Part shown: in pieces, positions 35,777 to 44,644 of the stretch
How positions within the stretch are numbered: the first letter of the stretch is position 1
Layout: every line of letters starts with the position of its first letter
Origin: CAVYXA01 sp963846775
Lineage (GTDB): Bacteria > Verrucomicrobiota > Verrucomicrobiia > Chthoniobacterales > UBA10450
Length of the DNA: 64,000 nt
Assembly: GCA_963846775.1 (NCBI GenBank)
Contig: CAWJXB010000001.1
Coordinates: forward strand, 62,001 to 126,000
Direction: 5' to 3'
Program-made: the position numbers and the translations under genes
Notes under the pieces: model-generated
The model's database searches: none
What the model was told of the DNA's origin: nothing
What the model saw: only the letters and a program-made list of their open reading frames with translations

Positions 35777-35948
35777 CACGCCCGCCAGTTGCGAATCCTG
35801 CGCAGGCCACAGTAATTCCACCTAACTCCGGAGAGCAAAACAGGTGAGATTGGTGATGCCTCGGCTCGATCAGGCGCAGGCTCAACGGAACGCGCTTTGT
35901 GGGGTCATCTTGCGCAGACCATTAATTGTTCGTCGTGAAGCTCTTCGC

Positions 35949-37718
35949 TCATTTTTTTTCCTCCAACAGCCGCAGCTTCAATTCGTGCAACTGACGGGGA
36001 TCGACTTGCGCAGGCGATTGCGACATTAAATCCAGGCCGCGATTATTTTTTGGGAAAGCCATCACATCTCGGATTGATTGTTCGCCGCAGATCAGCATAA
36101 CGAGCCGGTCGAGACCAAGAGCGATCCCACCATGGGGGGGTGCGCCGAGCCGGAGCGCGCGCAGTAAATGGCCGAAGAGCAATTGTCGATCTTCCGGGCT
36201 GATGCCGAGCACTGCGAACATCTCATCCTGCAACTGCGGCTCATGAATTCGAATGCTGCCACCGCCGATCTCGACGCCGTTTAGAACAACGTCGTAAGCT
36301 TCCGCTCGGACTTCGGCGAATTTCTTCGCTTCGAGCAGCCCCATGTCCTCGGCTTTCGGACGCGTAAACGGGTGATGCATTGCATTCCATTTGTTTTCCT
36401 CGGCGCTCCATTGCAGCAACGGAAAATCGGTGACCCAAAGAAAATCCCGGACTTCGGATGCGGGCGCGAGCTTCTGGATTTCGGCGATGCGCAGGCGTAA
36501 ACGACCGAGCACCTCGCAGGCGACATCCCATTTGTCGGCCGCGAAAAAGACGCAATCGCCTTCCTCGATTTGTAACTTCGATTGCAGCGCGGCTTTCTCG
36601 GCGTCGGAGAAAAACTTCACGATGGGCGATTTCCATTCGCTGTTCTCAATTTTGATGAAGGCGAGCCCTTTCGCGCCGAACGTTTTTGCGATTTCGGTCA
36701 GCTCATCAACCTGGCCGATGGTAATCCCGGCAAAACCTTTCGCGTTGATCGCTTTCACAACACCGCCGGAGTCGATCGCGCCGCGAAACACTTTGAAACT
36801 GCTTGCCCGAAAATCATCGCTCAGATCAACCAGTTCCATCGCGAATCGGCGATCGGGTTTGTCGCTGCCGAATCGTCCGACCGCTTCGCGATATGTGAGC
36901 CGCTCAAACGGTGTTTGGATGTCGATGTTGAGCGTTGTTTTGAAAATCGCAGCCAGCATTCCCTCCGTTAAGGCAAAAATGTCCGATGGTTCGACGAACG
37001 AAGCTTCGATGTCGATCTGGGTGAATTCTGGTTGCCGATCGGCGCGGAGATCTTCGTCCCTGAAACATTTCGCGATCTGGAAATATTTTTCCACGCCTGC
37101 AACCATAAGCAGTTGTTTGTATTGCTGAGGCGCTTGTGGCAGGGCGTAAAACTTGCCCGGTGTGAGCCGGCTCGGCACGAGAAAATCGCGTGCGCCTTCC
37201 GGCGTGCTTTTGGAAAGAATCGGCGTCTCGACTTCGACGAATCCCTGGCGGTCGAGATAATCGCGCGTCGCTTTGGCCGTTTTGTGGCGCAAGCGGAGAT
37301 TGCGAGAGAGACGCGGATGGCGCAGATCGAAATACCGATAAGTCAGTCGCAAATCTTCATTGTGCGTTTCGGAATCGAGTTGGAAAGGCAGATCCTCGGC
37401 TCGATTCAAAATCTTCAGCTCGCTCGGCACAACTTCGATGCCGCCTGTGGCCAGTTTGGGATTTTCCGTGCCGGGCACACGCGCAGCGACGCGGCCCGAA
37501 ACCTGGATCACATCCTCGCTCCGCAAGCTGTGGGACTGTTTGGCAAGCTCGGCATTCTCTTCCGGACGAAACACGACCTGCGTGAGTCCCTCGCGATCGC
37601 GCAGATCAATAAAAATCACGCCGCCATGATCGCGGGTGACATTCACCCAGCCGGCGAGCGTGACCTGCTTGCCGATGTCAATCTTTCGGAGCGAATTGCA
37701 ATGGTGCGTGCGAAACAT
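35949..37718 (-). CDS. aspS: Aspartyl-tRNA synthetase
   Basis: A 589-residue class II synthetase of the bacterial type with an inserted GAD domain. The N-terminal OB fold is VTLAGWVNVTRDHGGVIFIDLRD. Motif 2 is FQIAKCFRDEDLRADRQPEFTQID and motif 3 is HGGIALGLDRLVMLICG. The C-terminus, MAFPKNNRGLDLMSQSPAQVD, matches the conserved bacterial end. It is transcribed after hisS across a short repeat-rich gap. Length and motifs are normal; whether it is discriminating or also charges Asn cannot be read. Confidence 0.97.
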   Translation of the reverse strand: MFRTHHCNSLRKIDIGKQVTLAGWVNVTRDHGGVIFIDLRDREGLTQVVFRPEENAELAKQSHSLRSEDVIQVSGRVAARVPGTENPKLATGGIEVVPSELKILNRAEDLPFQLDSETHNEDLRLTYRYFDLRHPRLSRNLRLRHKTAKATRDYLDRQGFVEVETPILSKSTPEGARDFLVPSRLTPGKFYALPQAPQQYKQLLMVAGVEKYFQIAKCFRDEDLRADRQPEFTQIDIEASFVEPSDIFALTEGMLAAIFKTTLNIDIQTPFERLTYREAVGRFGSDKPDRRFAMELVDLSDDFRASSFKVFRGAIDSGGVVKAINAKGFAGITIGQVDELTEIAKTFGAKGLAFIKIENSEWKSPIVKFFSDAEKAALQSKLQIEEGDCVFFAADKWDVACEVLGRLRLRIAEIQKLAPASEVRDFLWVTDFPLLQWSAEENKWNAMHHPFTRPKAEDMGLLEAKKFAEVRAEAYDVVLNGVEIGGGSIRIHEPQLQDEMFAVLGISPEDRQLLFGHLLRALRLGAPPHGGIALGLDRLVMLICGEQSIRDVMAFPKNNRGLDLMSQSPAQVDPRQLHELKLRLLEEKK

Positions 37719-37725
37719 GTTTTGT

Positions 37726-37816
37726 TATTCCGAGCGAAGTCGAGGAATCTCCTTCGAGTGCCTTAAAGGTCTCGCCGTGGGATCCTTCGACTCCGCTTCG
37801 CTGCGCTCAGGATGAC
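37726..37816. repeat. Intergenic repeat between hisS and aspS
   Basis: Contains TTATTCCGAGCGAAGTCGAG and, in opposite sense, GGATCCTTCGACTCCGCTTC with CTCAGGATGA. These imperfectly inverted halves are of a kind widely scattered in bacterial genomes. It fills the gap and overlaps the last bases of hisS. Confidence 0.55.
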
Positions 37817-39090
37817 ACGCTGGATTGCGCTCGCAAGTGCGCAAGCAATTGATCGTGTGAAATCAACTTTTCTTCACGCGTGGCCAGCGTTTTCACTTTG
37901 ATCTGCGGCCACTCGTCGCCGTAGAGCAGAGCCACTCGCGCACCGAGTTCCTCCGCGGTTTGAAATTGGCGCGCGACCTTAACCGGTGTCAGCTGGTAAT
38001 CGACGCGGTAACCTTGCTCGCGCAGTTGTTGGATTTGGGCGAGCGCATCGGCGCGGCGTTCTTCCTTCGCGATCACAACGTAAATGTCGATCTTGTCTGT
38101 GGTTGCGATGGTGTTTTGCATCTGCTCGCGCGCGACCGGCGTTTCGTTGATCAATTCCCCAAGGACCACATCGCCCATGGCGAAACCGAGCGCGGGCATG
38201 TTCACCGCTCCGTCGCTGAGATGGCCGATCAAGTTGTCATAGCGTCCACCGCCAGCTAGGGCGCGCAGTTTTCCGGCCCGATCGAAAGCCTCGAACACGA
38301 TGCCGGTGTAATACGCCAGGCCGCGCACAACCCGAACATCGACCTTGACAAACTCCCCCAGTCCACGCCCGCGCAGACCATCGACTAGTTGATCGAGCTT
38401 TTCGCTTTTCCCACCGCCTTGCTCGCCAGTCCGTCCTGTGGCGGACAAAATCGCAAGGACCGGCTCGGCCAGCGGGCCGAGTTTGGCTCGCGTTTTCTCG
38501 ACCGGTTCGCGCTCGGATTTATCGACCGCCTGCAAAATCTCTTCCCATTTATCCGCGGCCACTCCTTTGGATTTGAGAAAATCGATCCAGAATTCGCGGT
38601 CGCTGATGCGCACCACAAGATCTTTTTCGGCAAAACCGAAGTTGCGCAGGATGTCGATGCAGAGGGCGACCAGCTCGATATCCGCGGCGAGCGAGGACTC
38701 GCCCATAATGTCGCAGTTGAGCTGAAAGTGTTCGCGTAATCGTCCGCGTTGTTGTTTCTCGTAACGAAAGAACTGGCCTATCGAAAACCATTTCAATGGC
38801 TTTTTGAATTGCCGCTCGTGCGCGGCCACTACGCGGGCGAGCGACGGAGTGAGCTCTGGGCGCATGGCCACTTCGCGTTCCCCCTTATCGGTAAAGGTGA
38901 AAAGCTGATCGACAATTTCCGCGCCGCTTTTCTTCCGATAAAGATCGGTCGGTTCGAGCACGGGACCGTCCCACTCGACGAAACCATAGCGCCGCGCGAT
39001 CTCGCGCCATTTGGCGAAAATGTAATTTCGCTTCGCGCAATCGACGGGCAAAAAGTCGCGGAAACCTGGTAGGGGTTGCATAACTCTCAT
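37807..39090 (-). CDS. hisS: Histidyl-tRNA synthetase
   Basis: A 427-residue class II synthetase. Motif 1 region is QPLPGFRDFLPVDCAKRNYIF. Motif 2 is WFSIGQFFRYEKQQRGRLREHFQLNCDI. The histidine-A block is VRGLAYYTGIVFEAFD and motif 3 is AGGGRYDNLIGHL. The C-terminal anticodon-binding domain is DIYVVIAKEERRADALAQIQQLRE. The start is ATG 39090 or 39081 (MRVMQPL). It diverges from the small exported protein at 39175. Confidence 0.96.
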   Translation of the reverse strand: MRVMQPLPGFRDFLPVDCAKRNYIFAKWREIARRYGFVEWDGPVLEPTDLYRKKSGAEIVDQLFTFTDKGEREVAMRPELTPSLARVVAAHERQFKKPLKWFSIGQFFRYEKQQRGRLREHFQLNCDIMGESSLAADIELVALCIDILRNFGFAEKDLVVRISDREFWIDFLKSKGVAADKWEEILQAVDKSEREPVEKTRAKLGPLAEPVLAILSATGRTGEQGGGKSEKLDQLVDGLRGRGLGEFVKVDVRVVRGLAYYTGIVFEAFDRAGKLRALAGGGRYDNLIGHLSDGAVNMPALGFAMGDVVLGELINETPVAREQMQNTIATTDKIDIYVVIAKEERRADALAQIQQLREQGYRVDYQLTPVKVARQFQTAEELGARVALLYGDEWPQIKVKTLATREEKLISHDQLLAHLRAQSSVSS

Positions 39091-39174
39091 CTGCGGAAAC
39101 GCGCCGGGATACAGCCGGACGCCCCCGCGATCACGAACTGATCATAGGTTAAAGGAAAGCAAAGGGAGAGAATT

Positions 39175-39591
39175 ATGAAAGAAAACAGATTGGCAAAAAT
39201 TGTGGCGGCGGCGGCGGCGGGAATGCTGGCAATCAGTGTGGCATCGGCGCAACAGACCACCACGACCACGACCGACGCGGCGGGCACAACAACCGTTTCA
39301 ACAACGGACGCCGCGGGCACGATCATGGGTTATACGCCGGACCGTGATTACATTACGTTCCGCACCACGACCGCTCCGGCCCCGGTGCGTTATTACTACA
39401 ACAAACAGACAACCATCGTTGATCCGGAAGGTCATACCGTGGCATGGACGGACATTCGACCTGATATGCCTGCGACCGTTTATTATACGACCGAAGGCGA
39501 TCGGATGGTCGTGCACAGGATCATGCTGACCCAGCCGGCGTCGGTTTACAAGAAAGAGACGACGACTACGACCACGACGGAACGGCCATAA
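39175..39591 (+). CDS. Small threonine-rich exported protein, function unknown
   Basis: A 138-residue protein from ATG 39175, with GGGAGA 6 nt upstream. It has a signal peptide (MKENRLAKIVAAAAAGMLAISVASAQ), a low-complexity Thr-rich start (QQTTTTTTDAAGTTTVSTT), a small central domain (YTPDRDYITFRTTTAPAPVRYYYNK, VDPEGHTVAWTDIRPDMPATVYY) and another Thr run at the end. Similar exported Thr-rich proteins occur in soil Verrucomicrobia, but I know of no function. A clear terminator follows. Confidence 0.7.
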   Translation: MKENRLAKIVAAAAAGMLAISVASAQQTTTTTTDAAGTTTVSTTDAAGTIMGYTPDRDYITFRTTTAPAPVRYYYNKQTTIVDPEGHTVAWTDIRPDMPATVYYTTEGDRMVVHRIMLTQPASVYKKETTTTTTTERP

Positions 39592-39620
39592 CGGGATTGG
39601 TGGATGGCTGAACAAGATCG

Positions 39621-39650
39621 AAAGCGCTCGCTGCGGCGGGCGCTTTTTTT
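39621..39650 (+). terminator. Rho-independent terminator
   Basis: An 11-bp stem AAAGCGCTCGC/GCGGGCGCTTT with loop TGCG is followed by seven T. It lies 30 bp after the stop of the 39175 gene on the plus strand. Confidence 0.88.
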
Positions 39651-39687
39651 CTTGTCGCGGCCCTCTGAGAGCGGAACCGAATCAAAT

Positions 39688-39708
39688 GCGGCGGTCATTG
39701 ACCGCCGC
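39688..39708. repeat. Perfect hairpin GCGGCGGTCA/TGACCGCCGC
   Basis: Ten-base perfect arms around one base, just after the galE stop. GACCGCCGCTACAG-like ends recur elsewhere (for example near 62380). It may stop galE transcripts or be a dispersed repeat. Confidence 0.6.
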
Positions 39709-39713
39709 TACAG

Positions 39714-40685
39714 TTAATCTCCGTAACCCTGGGGAAACGTCGCGTGCCATTTCCACGCGCTCGCGATGATCGCGTCGAGCGATTGAAACTGCGGTTGCCA
39801 GCCGAGTTCGCGCTTGATTTTCTCGGATGAAGCGATCAAGCGCGGCGGATCGCCCGGGCGTCGCGGTTTTTCCGCAGTGTCGATTTTACGCCCCGTGATT
39901 CGGCGGCAACAATCAATCACTTCGCGTACGCTCGATCCGCCGCCAGTGCCGAGATTGTAGAACTCACTTTTCTTTGCGCCGAGCGCGAGAATGTGGGCGC
40001 GGGCAAGATCGACAATGTGAATGTAATCGCGGATGCATGTCCCATCAGGCGTTTCGTAGTCGGTGCCGTAAACTTCCACGGCCGGCTTCTGGCCGAGCGC
40101 AATTTTGAGCACATTCGGGATGAGATGCGTCTCGCAGCGATGGTCCTCTCCAAATTTCTCAGACGCGCCGGCCGCATTGAAATAGCGGAGCGAAACAAAG
40201 CGCAGGCCGTGGATCTGATCGTACCAACGCAAAATCTTTTCGAATGCGAGTTTGGATTCGCCGTAGGGATTGATCGGGCGCATCGGCATGTTCTCATCGA
40301 TCGGCACGCGCTCGGGCGGACCGAAGATGGCGCAGGTGGAAGAGAAAACGAACCGGCGCACATCGCTGGCGATCATCGCGTCGAGCAGATTCAGACCGTG
40401 AGCGATATTGTTTCGGAAGTACTTCGATGGATTCTGCATCGATTCGCCCACCAGCGCGTTCGCGGCGAAATGCATGACCGCGTCCGGACGCGACTTCGCC
40501 AGCGCGGACTCGATAGATTGTCGATCCTGCAAATCGCCTTCGACGAAGTCCGCGCGAGGATCGATCGCTGCGCGATGCCCTTCGCTCAGATTGTCGAAAA
40601 TGCTGATCGCGTGCCCTTCATTCAGCATCAGCTCCGCGCAAATGCTGCCGATGTAACCCGCTCCGCCGGTGACGAAAATTTTCAT
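39714..40685 (-). CDS. galE: UDP-glucose 4-epimerase
   Basis: A 323-residue extended short-chain dehydrogenase. From ATG 40685 the NAD-binding start is MKIFVTGGAGYIGSICAELML. Catalytic features are SSTCAIFG and the Tyr-x-x-x-Lys in NPYGESKLAFEKIL. C-terminal family blocks include RDYIHIVDLARAHILAL and YNLGTGGGSSVREVI. It interconverts UDP-Glc and UDP-Gal for surface polysaccharides. A four-residue extension to 40697 is possible but lacks support. Confidence 0.93.
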   Translation of the reverse strand: MKIFVTGGAGYIGSICAELMLNEGHAISIFDNLSEGHRAAIDPRADFVEGDLQDRQSIESALAKSRPDAVMHFAANALVGESMQNPSKYFRNNIAHGLNLLDAMIASDVRRFVFSSTCAIFGPPERVPIDENMPMRPINPYGESKLAFEKILRWYDQIHGLRFVSLRYFNAAGASEKFGEDHRCETHLIPNVLKIALGQKPAVEVYGTDYETPDGTCIRDYIHIVDLARAHILALGAKKSEFYNLGTGGGSSVREVIDCCRRITGRKIDTAEKPRRPGDPPRLIASSEKIKRELGWQPQFQSLDAIIASAWKWHATFPQGYGD

Positions 40686-40797
40686 GCGCCCGGACAATGC
40701 TGCCGAGCGCGGATGAAATCAAAGGGGGACGGCTCGCCGAGCCTTCCGTGCGCCCGGCCCGCCTCCGCCGTAGCGAGCGGTGCGCCCACGACAGAAA

Positions 40798-41286
40798 TCA
40801 GCGCGCCGCGACCGATTCGGGCCTTTTCGTTTGCAAGGCCGCAACCATCCGGCGGACACAATGATGTTTCTTTCGCGGCCCGAGCACTTTCAGGCTCTCC
40901 TCTTCGGAGCCCCACTGTAAGATATCGATGTCCACGTGACGCACGCCCCAGCGTTTCATTTCCAGCCGGCTCGGCTTGTAGAGATCGATCGTATTCGTTC
41001 CGATCAGCGCTGCGCCGTAGTCGTCGATGATATATTCGTCTTTCGTGCCAGCGATCCGAAACCGTGTCCCGAGCGGGAACCGCGACCAATCAGACGCCGC
41101 GCTCATCACATCATGGCTGGCCAGACGTTTGTCCAGCGCGTTCTGGGGTCCGCCTCGTTCAGTATGCGTGTAGGCTGTTGTCCGAACCTGTTGCATCCGG
41201 CGCACGTTGGTCTTGGCTGCATTCCGGCCAACCTGCGATTGTTGTGCGCAACTGGCGAGAAAACAGGCGGCAGCGACACCAAGCAA
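40798..41286 (-). CDS. 3D-domain lipoprotein
   Basis: A 162-residue protein with a lipoprotein signal (LGVAAACFLASC, lipobox ending at Cys13) and a 3D domain. RTTAYTHTERG is followed by FPLGTRFRIAGTKDEYIIDDYG, GTNTIDLYKPSRLEMKRWGVRHVDIDILQWG, where spaced aspartates form the catalytic-like site seen in MltA/RpfB-type murein enzymes. A role in peptidoglycan cleavage is inferred. The start is a TTG at 41286; no better in-frame start was seen. Confidence 0.78.
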   Translation of the reverse strand: MLGVAAACFLASCAQQSQVGRNAAKTNVRRMQQVRTTAYTHTERGGPQNALDKRLASHDVMSAASDWSRFPLGTRFRIAGTKDEYIIDDYGAALIGTNTIDLYKPSRLEMKRWGVRHVDIDILQWGSEEESLKVLGPRKKHHCVRRMVAALQTKRPESVAAR

Positions 41287-41402
41287 GGTTAAGGCATTTG
41301 GAAATTTGCAACATTCCCGCCTTCAATAGCACTAATCTGTCCTCTCGCAAAGTGAATTATTGTTGGGTCTGGAATTTATTGCCTGTATGGAAAACCCTAA
41401 AT

Positions 41403-41861
41403 TCAGACCGGTGCCGACCCTGAAAGCTCGGTGGTGCAATGCGGACAGCGGGTGGCCTTGACCGGGATCGACATCGCGCAGGCCGGACAATCTTTTGCCA
41501 CGGGTTCGGCGGTCGGGCTGGGCCGTTTCATTTTGTTCACCGCTTTAACCACCAGAAAAATGCAGAAGGCAACGATGACAAAATTAATGATCAATGTGAC
41601 AAAGTTCCCGTAATTCCAGGTCACAGCCCCCGCCTTGGCCGCGTCCGCCGGAGTGTGGAACACGCCACCGCCAGGCGCATCCTTGAGAATCACAAACTTG
41701 TTCGAAAAATCGAGACCGCCGGTGAGCAGGCCGATGGGCGGCATCAGAATATCTTTGACCAGTGAGTTAATGATTCCGCCGAACGCGGCGCCGATAATCA
41801 CGCCGACGGCCAGGTCGATGGCATTTCCCTTGATGGCGAACTCTTTGAATTCTTTCCACAT
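41403..41861 (-). CDS. mscL: Large-conductance mechanosensitive channel with zinc-ribbon tail
   Basis: A 152-residue MscL: an amphipathic start (MWKEFKEFAIKGNAIDLAVGVIIGAAFGGIINSLVKDILMP), a periplasmic loop and a second helix (FVTLIINFVIVAFCIFLVV). Unusually, the cytoplasmic end carries a double CxxC zinc ribbon (CPACAMSIPVKATRCPHC) instead of only the helical bundle. The channel opens under membrane tension to release solutes. It lies next to leuS on the same strand. Confidence 0.94.
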   Translation of the reverse strand: MWKEFKEFAIKGNAIDLAVGVIIGAAFGGIINSLVKDILMPPIGLLTGGLDFSNKFVILKDAPGGGVFHTPADAAKAGAVTWNYGNFVTLIINFVIVAFCIFLVVKAVNKMKRPSPTAEPVAKDCPACAMSIPVKATRCPHCTTELSGSAPV

Positions 41862-41875
41862 GCCATTTGCTCTAG

Positions 41876-42763
41876 CTAAGCAACGACAATGTTAGCAAGC
41901 TTTTTCGGCACCACCACGATCTTGCGGACAGTCTTACCCGCGATCAGTTGTTGAATCTTCGGATTCGCCAATGCCGCCGATTTTATGTCCTCATCCGTGG
42001 CGGAAATCGACATCGTTATTCGGTCGCGCACTTTGCCGTTCAGTTGGACAACGATTTCAACCTCGTCTTCCAGCAGAAACTGCTCGTCGTATTCGGGCCA
42101 CGATTGGTCGGTGATGGCGTCCCGGGAATTCAATCTCTCCCACAATTCCGACGAGATGTGGGGCGCGAAGGGGTTTAGCAGAATCAGGAATGTCCGAATC
42201 GCGGAACTCGGGATGGCTTCGGCCCCGCTTCGTGGGATGAACGCGTTTACGAAAATCATCATCTGCGCTATCGCGGTGTTGAAGGAGAGCGACTCGATGT
42301 CCTCGGTCACCTTCTTAATCGTGGCGTGCAAAATCTTTAACTGGGCCTTCGTAGGATCGACATCTTTCACCGCTGGCGACAATTGCCATTCGCCGGCCTG
42401 ATTCTCGCTTATGATCAACCGCCACACGCGCGCGAGAAACCGAGAAATACCTTCCACGCCGCGCATACTCCACGGCTTCATTTGCTCGAGCGGCCCCATA
42501 AACATTTCGTAACAGCGGAACGCATCGGCGCCGTACTCCTCGATCACGTCGTCGGGATCGATCACGTTTCCCCATCGTTTGGACATCTTGCGATTGTCCT
42601 CGCCCAGAATAATCCCCTGGTTCACCAGCCGCTGAAACGGCTCTGGTTTCGAAACGTAACCGAGATCGAAAAGTACCTTGTGCCAGAAGCGTGCGTATAA
42701 CAGGTGCAGCACCGCGTGCTCGGTCCCACCGACGTATAAGTCCACGCCGCCGGGTGCGGACAC
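41876..42763 (-). CDS. leuS: Leucyl-tRNA synthetase, C-terminal part (frameshifted)
   Basis: This frame carries the second half of the catalytic site and the anticodon-binding domain of LeuRS: GGVDLYVGGTEHAVLHLLYARFW, the KMSKR signature in EDNRKMSKRWGNVIDPDDV, and the C-terminal domain ending KLANIVVA. It opens at GTG 42763 directly after a heptamer repeat. Reading from the N-terminal part arrives two bases out of frame; one more heptamer (or two fewer) would join them. As a stand-alone gene it would not give a working synthetase. Confidence 0.88.
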   Translation of the reverse strand: MSAPGGVDLYVGGTEHAVLHLLYARFWHKVLFDLGYVSKPEPFQRLVNQGIILGEDNRKMSKRWGNVIDPDDVIEEYGADAFRCYEMFMGPLEQMKPWSMRGVEGISRFLARVWRLIISENQAGEWQLSPAVKDVDPTKAQLKILHATIKKVTEDIESLSFNTAIAQMMIFVNAFIPRSGAEAIPSSAIRTFLILLNPFAPHISSELWERLNSRDAITDQSWPEYDEQFLLEDEVEIVVQLNGKVRDRITMSISATDEDIKSAALANPKIQQLIAGKTVRKIVVVPKKLANIVVA

Positions 42764-44511
42764 AATGACGAATTTGCTCGTTCTGACTTCGTCATTCCTT
42801 CGTCATTCGTAATTCGTGCTTCGTCATTTGGGTCGCCCATCCAATAACGTTCTGCCTCCTCGCCGACGAACCGTTTGTCATTCTGCGGATCGCAAAAGCG
42901 CAGATAATACCAGCACGAGCCGGCCCATTGCGGCATCGTGTTCGTTTCACGCGTCGCCTTGTCGGAATAACGAATCCACTCTTCCGCTTTGGCCAGTGGC
43001 GGCTCGCCCGTGCCGGTCGGTTTGTAATCTTCCAACGGCGGTGGGACGATCGGTAGCTCAGACTCGCTCAACGCCCGATGATGTCGATGCTGCCCATCCG
43101 GTTCGGACTCCCACACAATCGGGAACGGCTCGCCCCAGTATCGCTGCCTCGAAAAAAGCCAGTCGCGCAATTTGTAATTGATTGCGCATTTGCCCCGATC
43201 GCGTTCTTCCAAGCAGGCGGTGATTTTGCGAATCGCTTCGCGGGACGGAAGTCCGTCAATGATTGGAGAATTCATTGCAATTCCATCGCCTACGAACCCG
43301 ATCGGCTCTTCGCCGCCTGGCGGCTGAACAACTTTTCGAATGGGAAGATCGAATTTGCGGGCAAATTCGAGATCGCGCTCGTCATGCGCCGGCACGGCCA
43401 TGATCGCGCCCGTGCCGTAGCCGAGCAGAACATAATCGGCGATCCAGATCGGAATTTTTTCTTGATTCACTGGATTAATCGCATGCGCGCCGGTGAAGAC
43501 GCCGGTCTTTTCTTTCGTCAGCTCGGTCCGTTCAAGATCGCTCTTGCGCGCGGTGCGCTCGCGATAATCGCGCACCGCCGGCCACTGTTCTTCGGTGACG
43601 ATTAGATCGACCAGCGAATGTTCCGGAGCGAGCACCATATAGGTCGCCCCGTAGAGCGTATCGGGCCGCGTTGTAAATACGCGGATTTGTTCGTCGAAGC
43701 TGTCGATCTTAAAATCGATCTCGGCGCCTTCGCTTTTGCCGATCCAATTGCGCTGGAGCAATTTGATCGACTCGGGCCAGTCGAGCCCTTCGAGTTCATC
43801 GATCAAGCGCTCGGCATACGCCGTGATGCGCAACATCCATTGCCGCATCGGCCGGCGCACCACGGGAAAACCGCCGACTTCGCTTTTACCATCGACAACT
43901 TCCTCGTTAGCCAGAACGGTCCCGAGCTCAGGACACCAGTTCACTGGAACTTCAGCGACGTAAGCCAACCGCACTTCATCCGGATTTTTGCCACGATAAG
44001 TCGAGATCGGTTCGGCTTTGTTTTTCTGCGGGTTAAACCATGAATTGTAAAGCTGGAGAAAAATCCACTGCGTCCATTTGTAATACCGGGGATCGGTCGT
44101 GTTGATCTCGCGCTGCCAATCGTAGGAAAATCCAATCCGTTTCAGTTGCGCTTTGAATTTGGCGACGTTCTCGCGGGTGGTGACCTCCGGGTGTTGCCCG
44201 GTCTTGATGGCATATTGCTCGGCCGGCAAACCGAATGCATCCCAGCCCATCGGATGCAACACATTGAAGCCGCGCATCCGTTTGTAGCGCGCGATGATGT
44301 CGGTCGCGGTGTAACCTTCCGGATGCCCGACGTGCAAGCCCGCGCCGCTCGGATAAGGGAACATGTCGAGCACGTAAAACTTCGGCGTCGTCGGATCGAA
44401 ATTTTCCTCGCCCGGATTGGGCGCGTGAAAAAATTGTCGATCTTCCCAGATCTTTTGCCATTTCGGCTCGATCTGATCGAACGGATACGGTTTGCGGCGC
44501 TCGCTGCTCAT
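42622..44511 (-). CDS. leuS: Leucyl-tRNA synthetase, N-terminal part (frameshifted)
   Basis: From ATG 44511 (MSSERRKPYPFDQIEPKWQKIW) this encodes the class I core with the HIGH-type motif in MFPYPSGAGLHVGHPEGYTATDI and the CP1 editing domain (TTRPDTLYGATYMVLAPEHSL, VPAHDERDLEFARKFDLP). After AERYWMGDP it runs into residues translated from a heptamer array (NDEARITNDEGMTKSERAN) and then out of frame to a stop at 42622. The protein lacks KMSKS, which is in the next frame. No second leuS is visible in the window, and the gene is normally essential. Confidence 0.9.
   Translation of the reverse strand: MSSERRKPYPFDQIEPKWQKIWEDRQFFHAPNPGEENFDPTTPKFYVLDMFPYPSGAGLHVGHPEGYTATDIIARYKRMRGFNVLHPMGWDAFGLPAEQYAIKTGQHPEVTTRENVAKFKAQLKRIGFSYDWQREINTTDPRYYKWTQWIFLQLYNSWFNPQKNKAEPISTYRGKNPDEVRLAYVAEVPVNWCPELGTVLANEEVVDGKSEVGGFPVVRRPMRQWMLRITAYAERLIDELEGLDWPESIKLLQRNWIGKSEGAEIDFKIDSFDEQIRVFTTRPDTLYGATYMVLAPEHSLVDLIVTEEQWPAVRDYRERTARKSDLERTELTKEKTGVFTGAHAINPVNQEKIPIWIADYVLLGYGTGAIMAVPAHDERDLEFARKFDLPIRKVVQPPGGEEPIGFVGDGIAMNSPIIDGLPSREAIRKITACLEERDRGKCAINYKLRDWLFSRQRYWGEPFPIVWESEPDGQHRHHRALSESELPIVPPPLEDYKPTGTGEPPLAKAEEWIRYSDKATRETNTMPQWAGSCWYYLRFCDPQNDKRFVGEEAERYWMGDPNDEARITNDEGMTKSERANSSLCPHPAAWTYTSVGPSTRCCTCYTHASGTRYFSISVTFRNQSRFSGW
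42766..42826. repeat. Heptamer repeat element inside leuS (TTCGTCA units)
   Basis: TTCGTCA, a 4-nt break, TTCGTCA, TTCGTAA, TTCGTGC, TTCGTCA (42788-42826), with one inverted TGACGAA at 42766-42772. The units, the TTCGTGC variant and the break all match the element at the ileS/lspA junction. It lies exactly where the LeuS reading frame is lost. Confidence 0.88.
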
Positions 44512-44524
44512 AAAGAAAACTTTA

Positions 44525-44601
44525 GACAGGATTAACACGATTGGCAGGATTCATTTTGGCGCTACCTGCTACTAATCGGTGTTAACCCTGCAAATCCTGT
44601 C
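44525..44601. repeat. Inverted repeat upstream of leuS (GACAGGATT/AATCCTGTC)
   Basis: Imperfect inverted arms of about 27 bp (44525-44551 and 44574-44601) are built from AGGATT-type subunits and include an exact 9-bp pair at the ends. It lies 14 bp upstream of the leuS start, so it occupies the leader of the mRNA. Confidence 0.7.
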
Positions 44602-44644
44602 AAGCCGCCGCCATCTCGCCTAACGAATTATGGGATCCGGTCGG

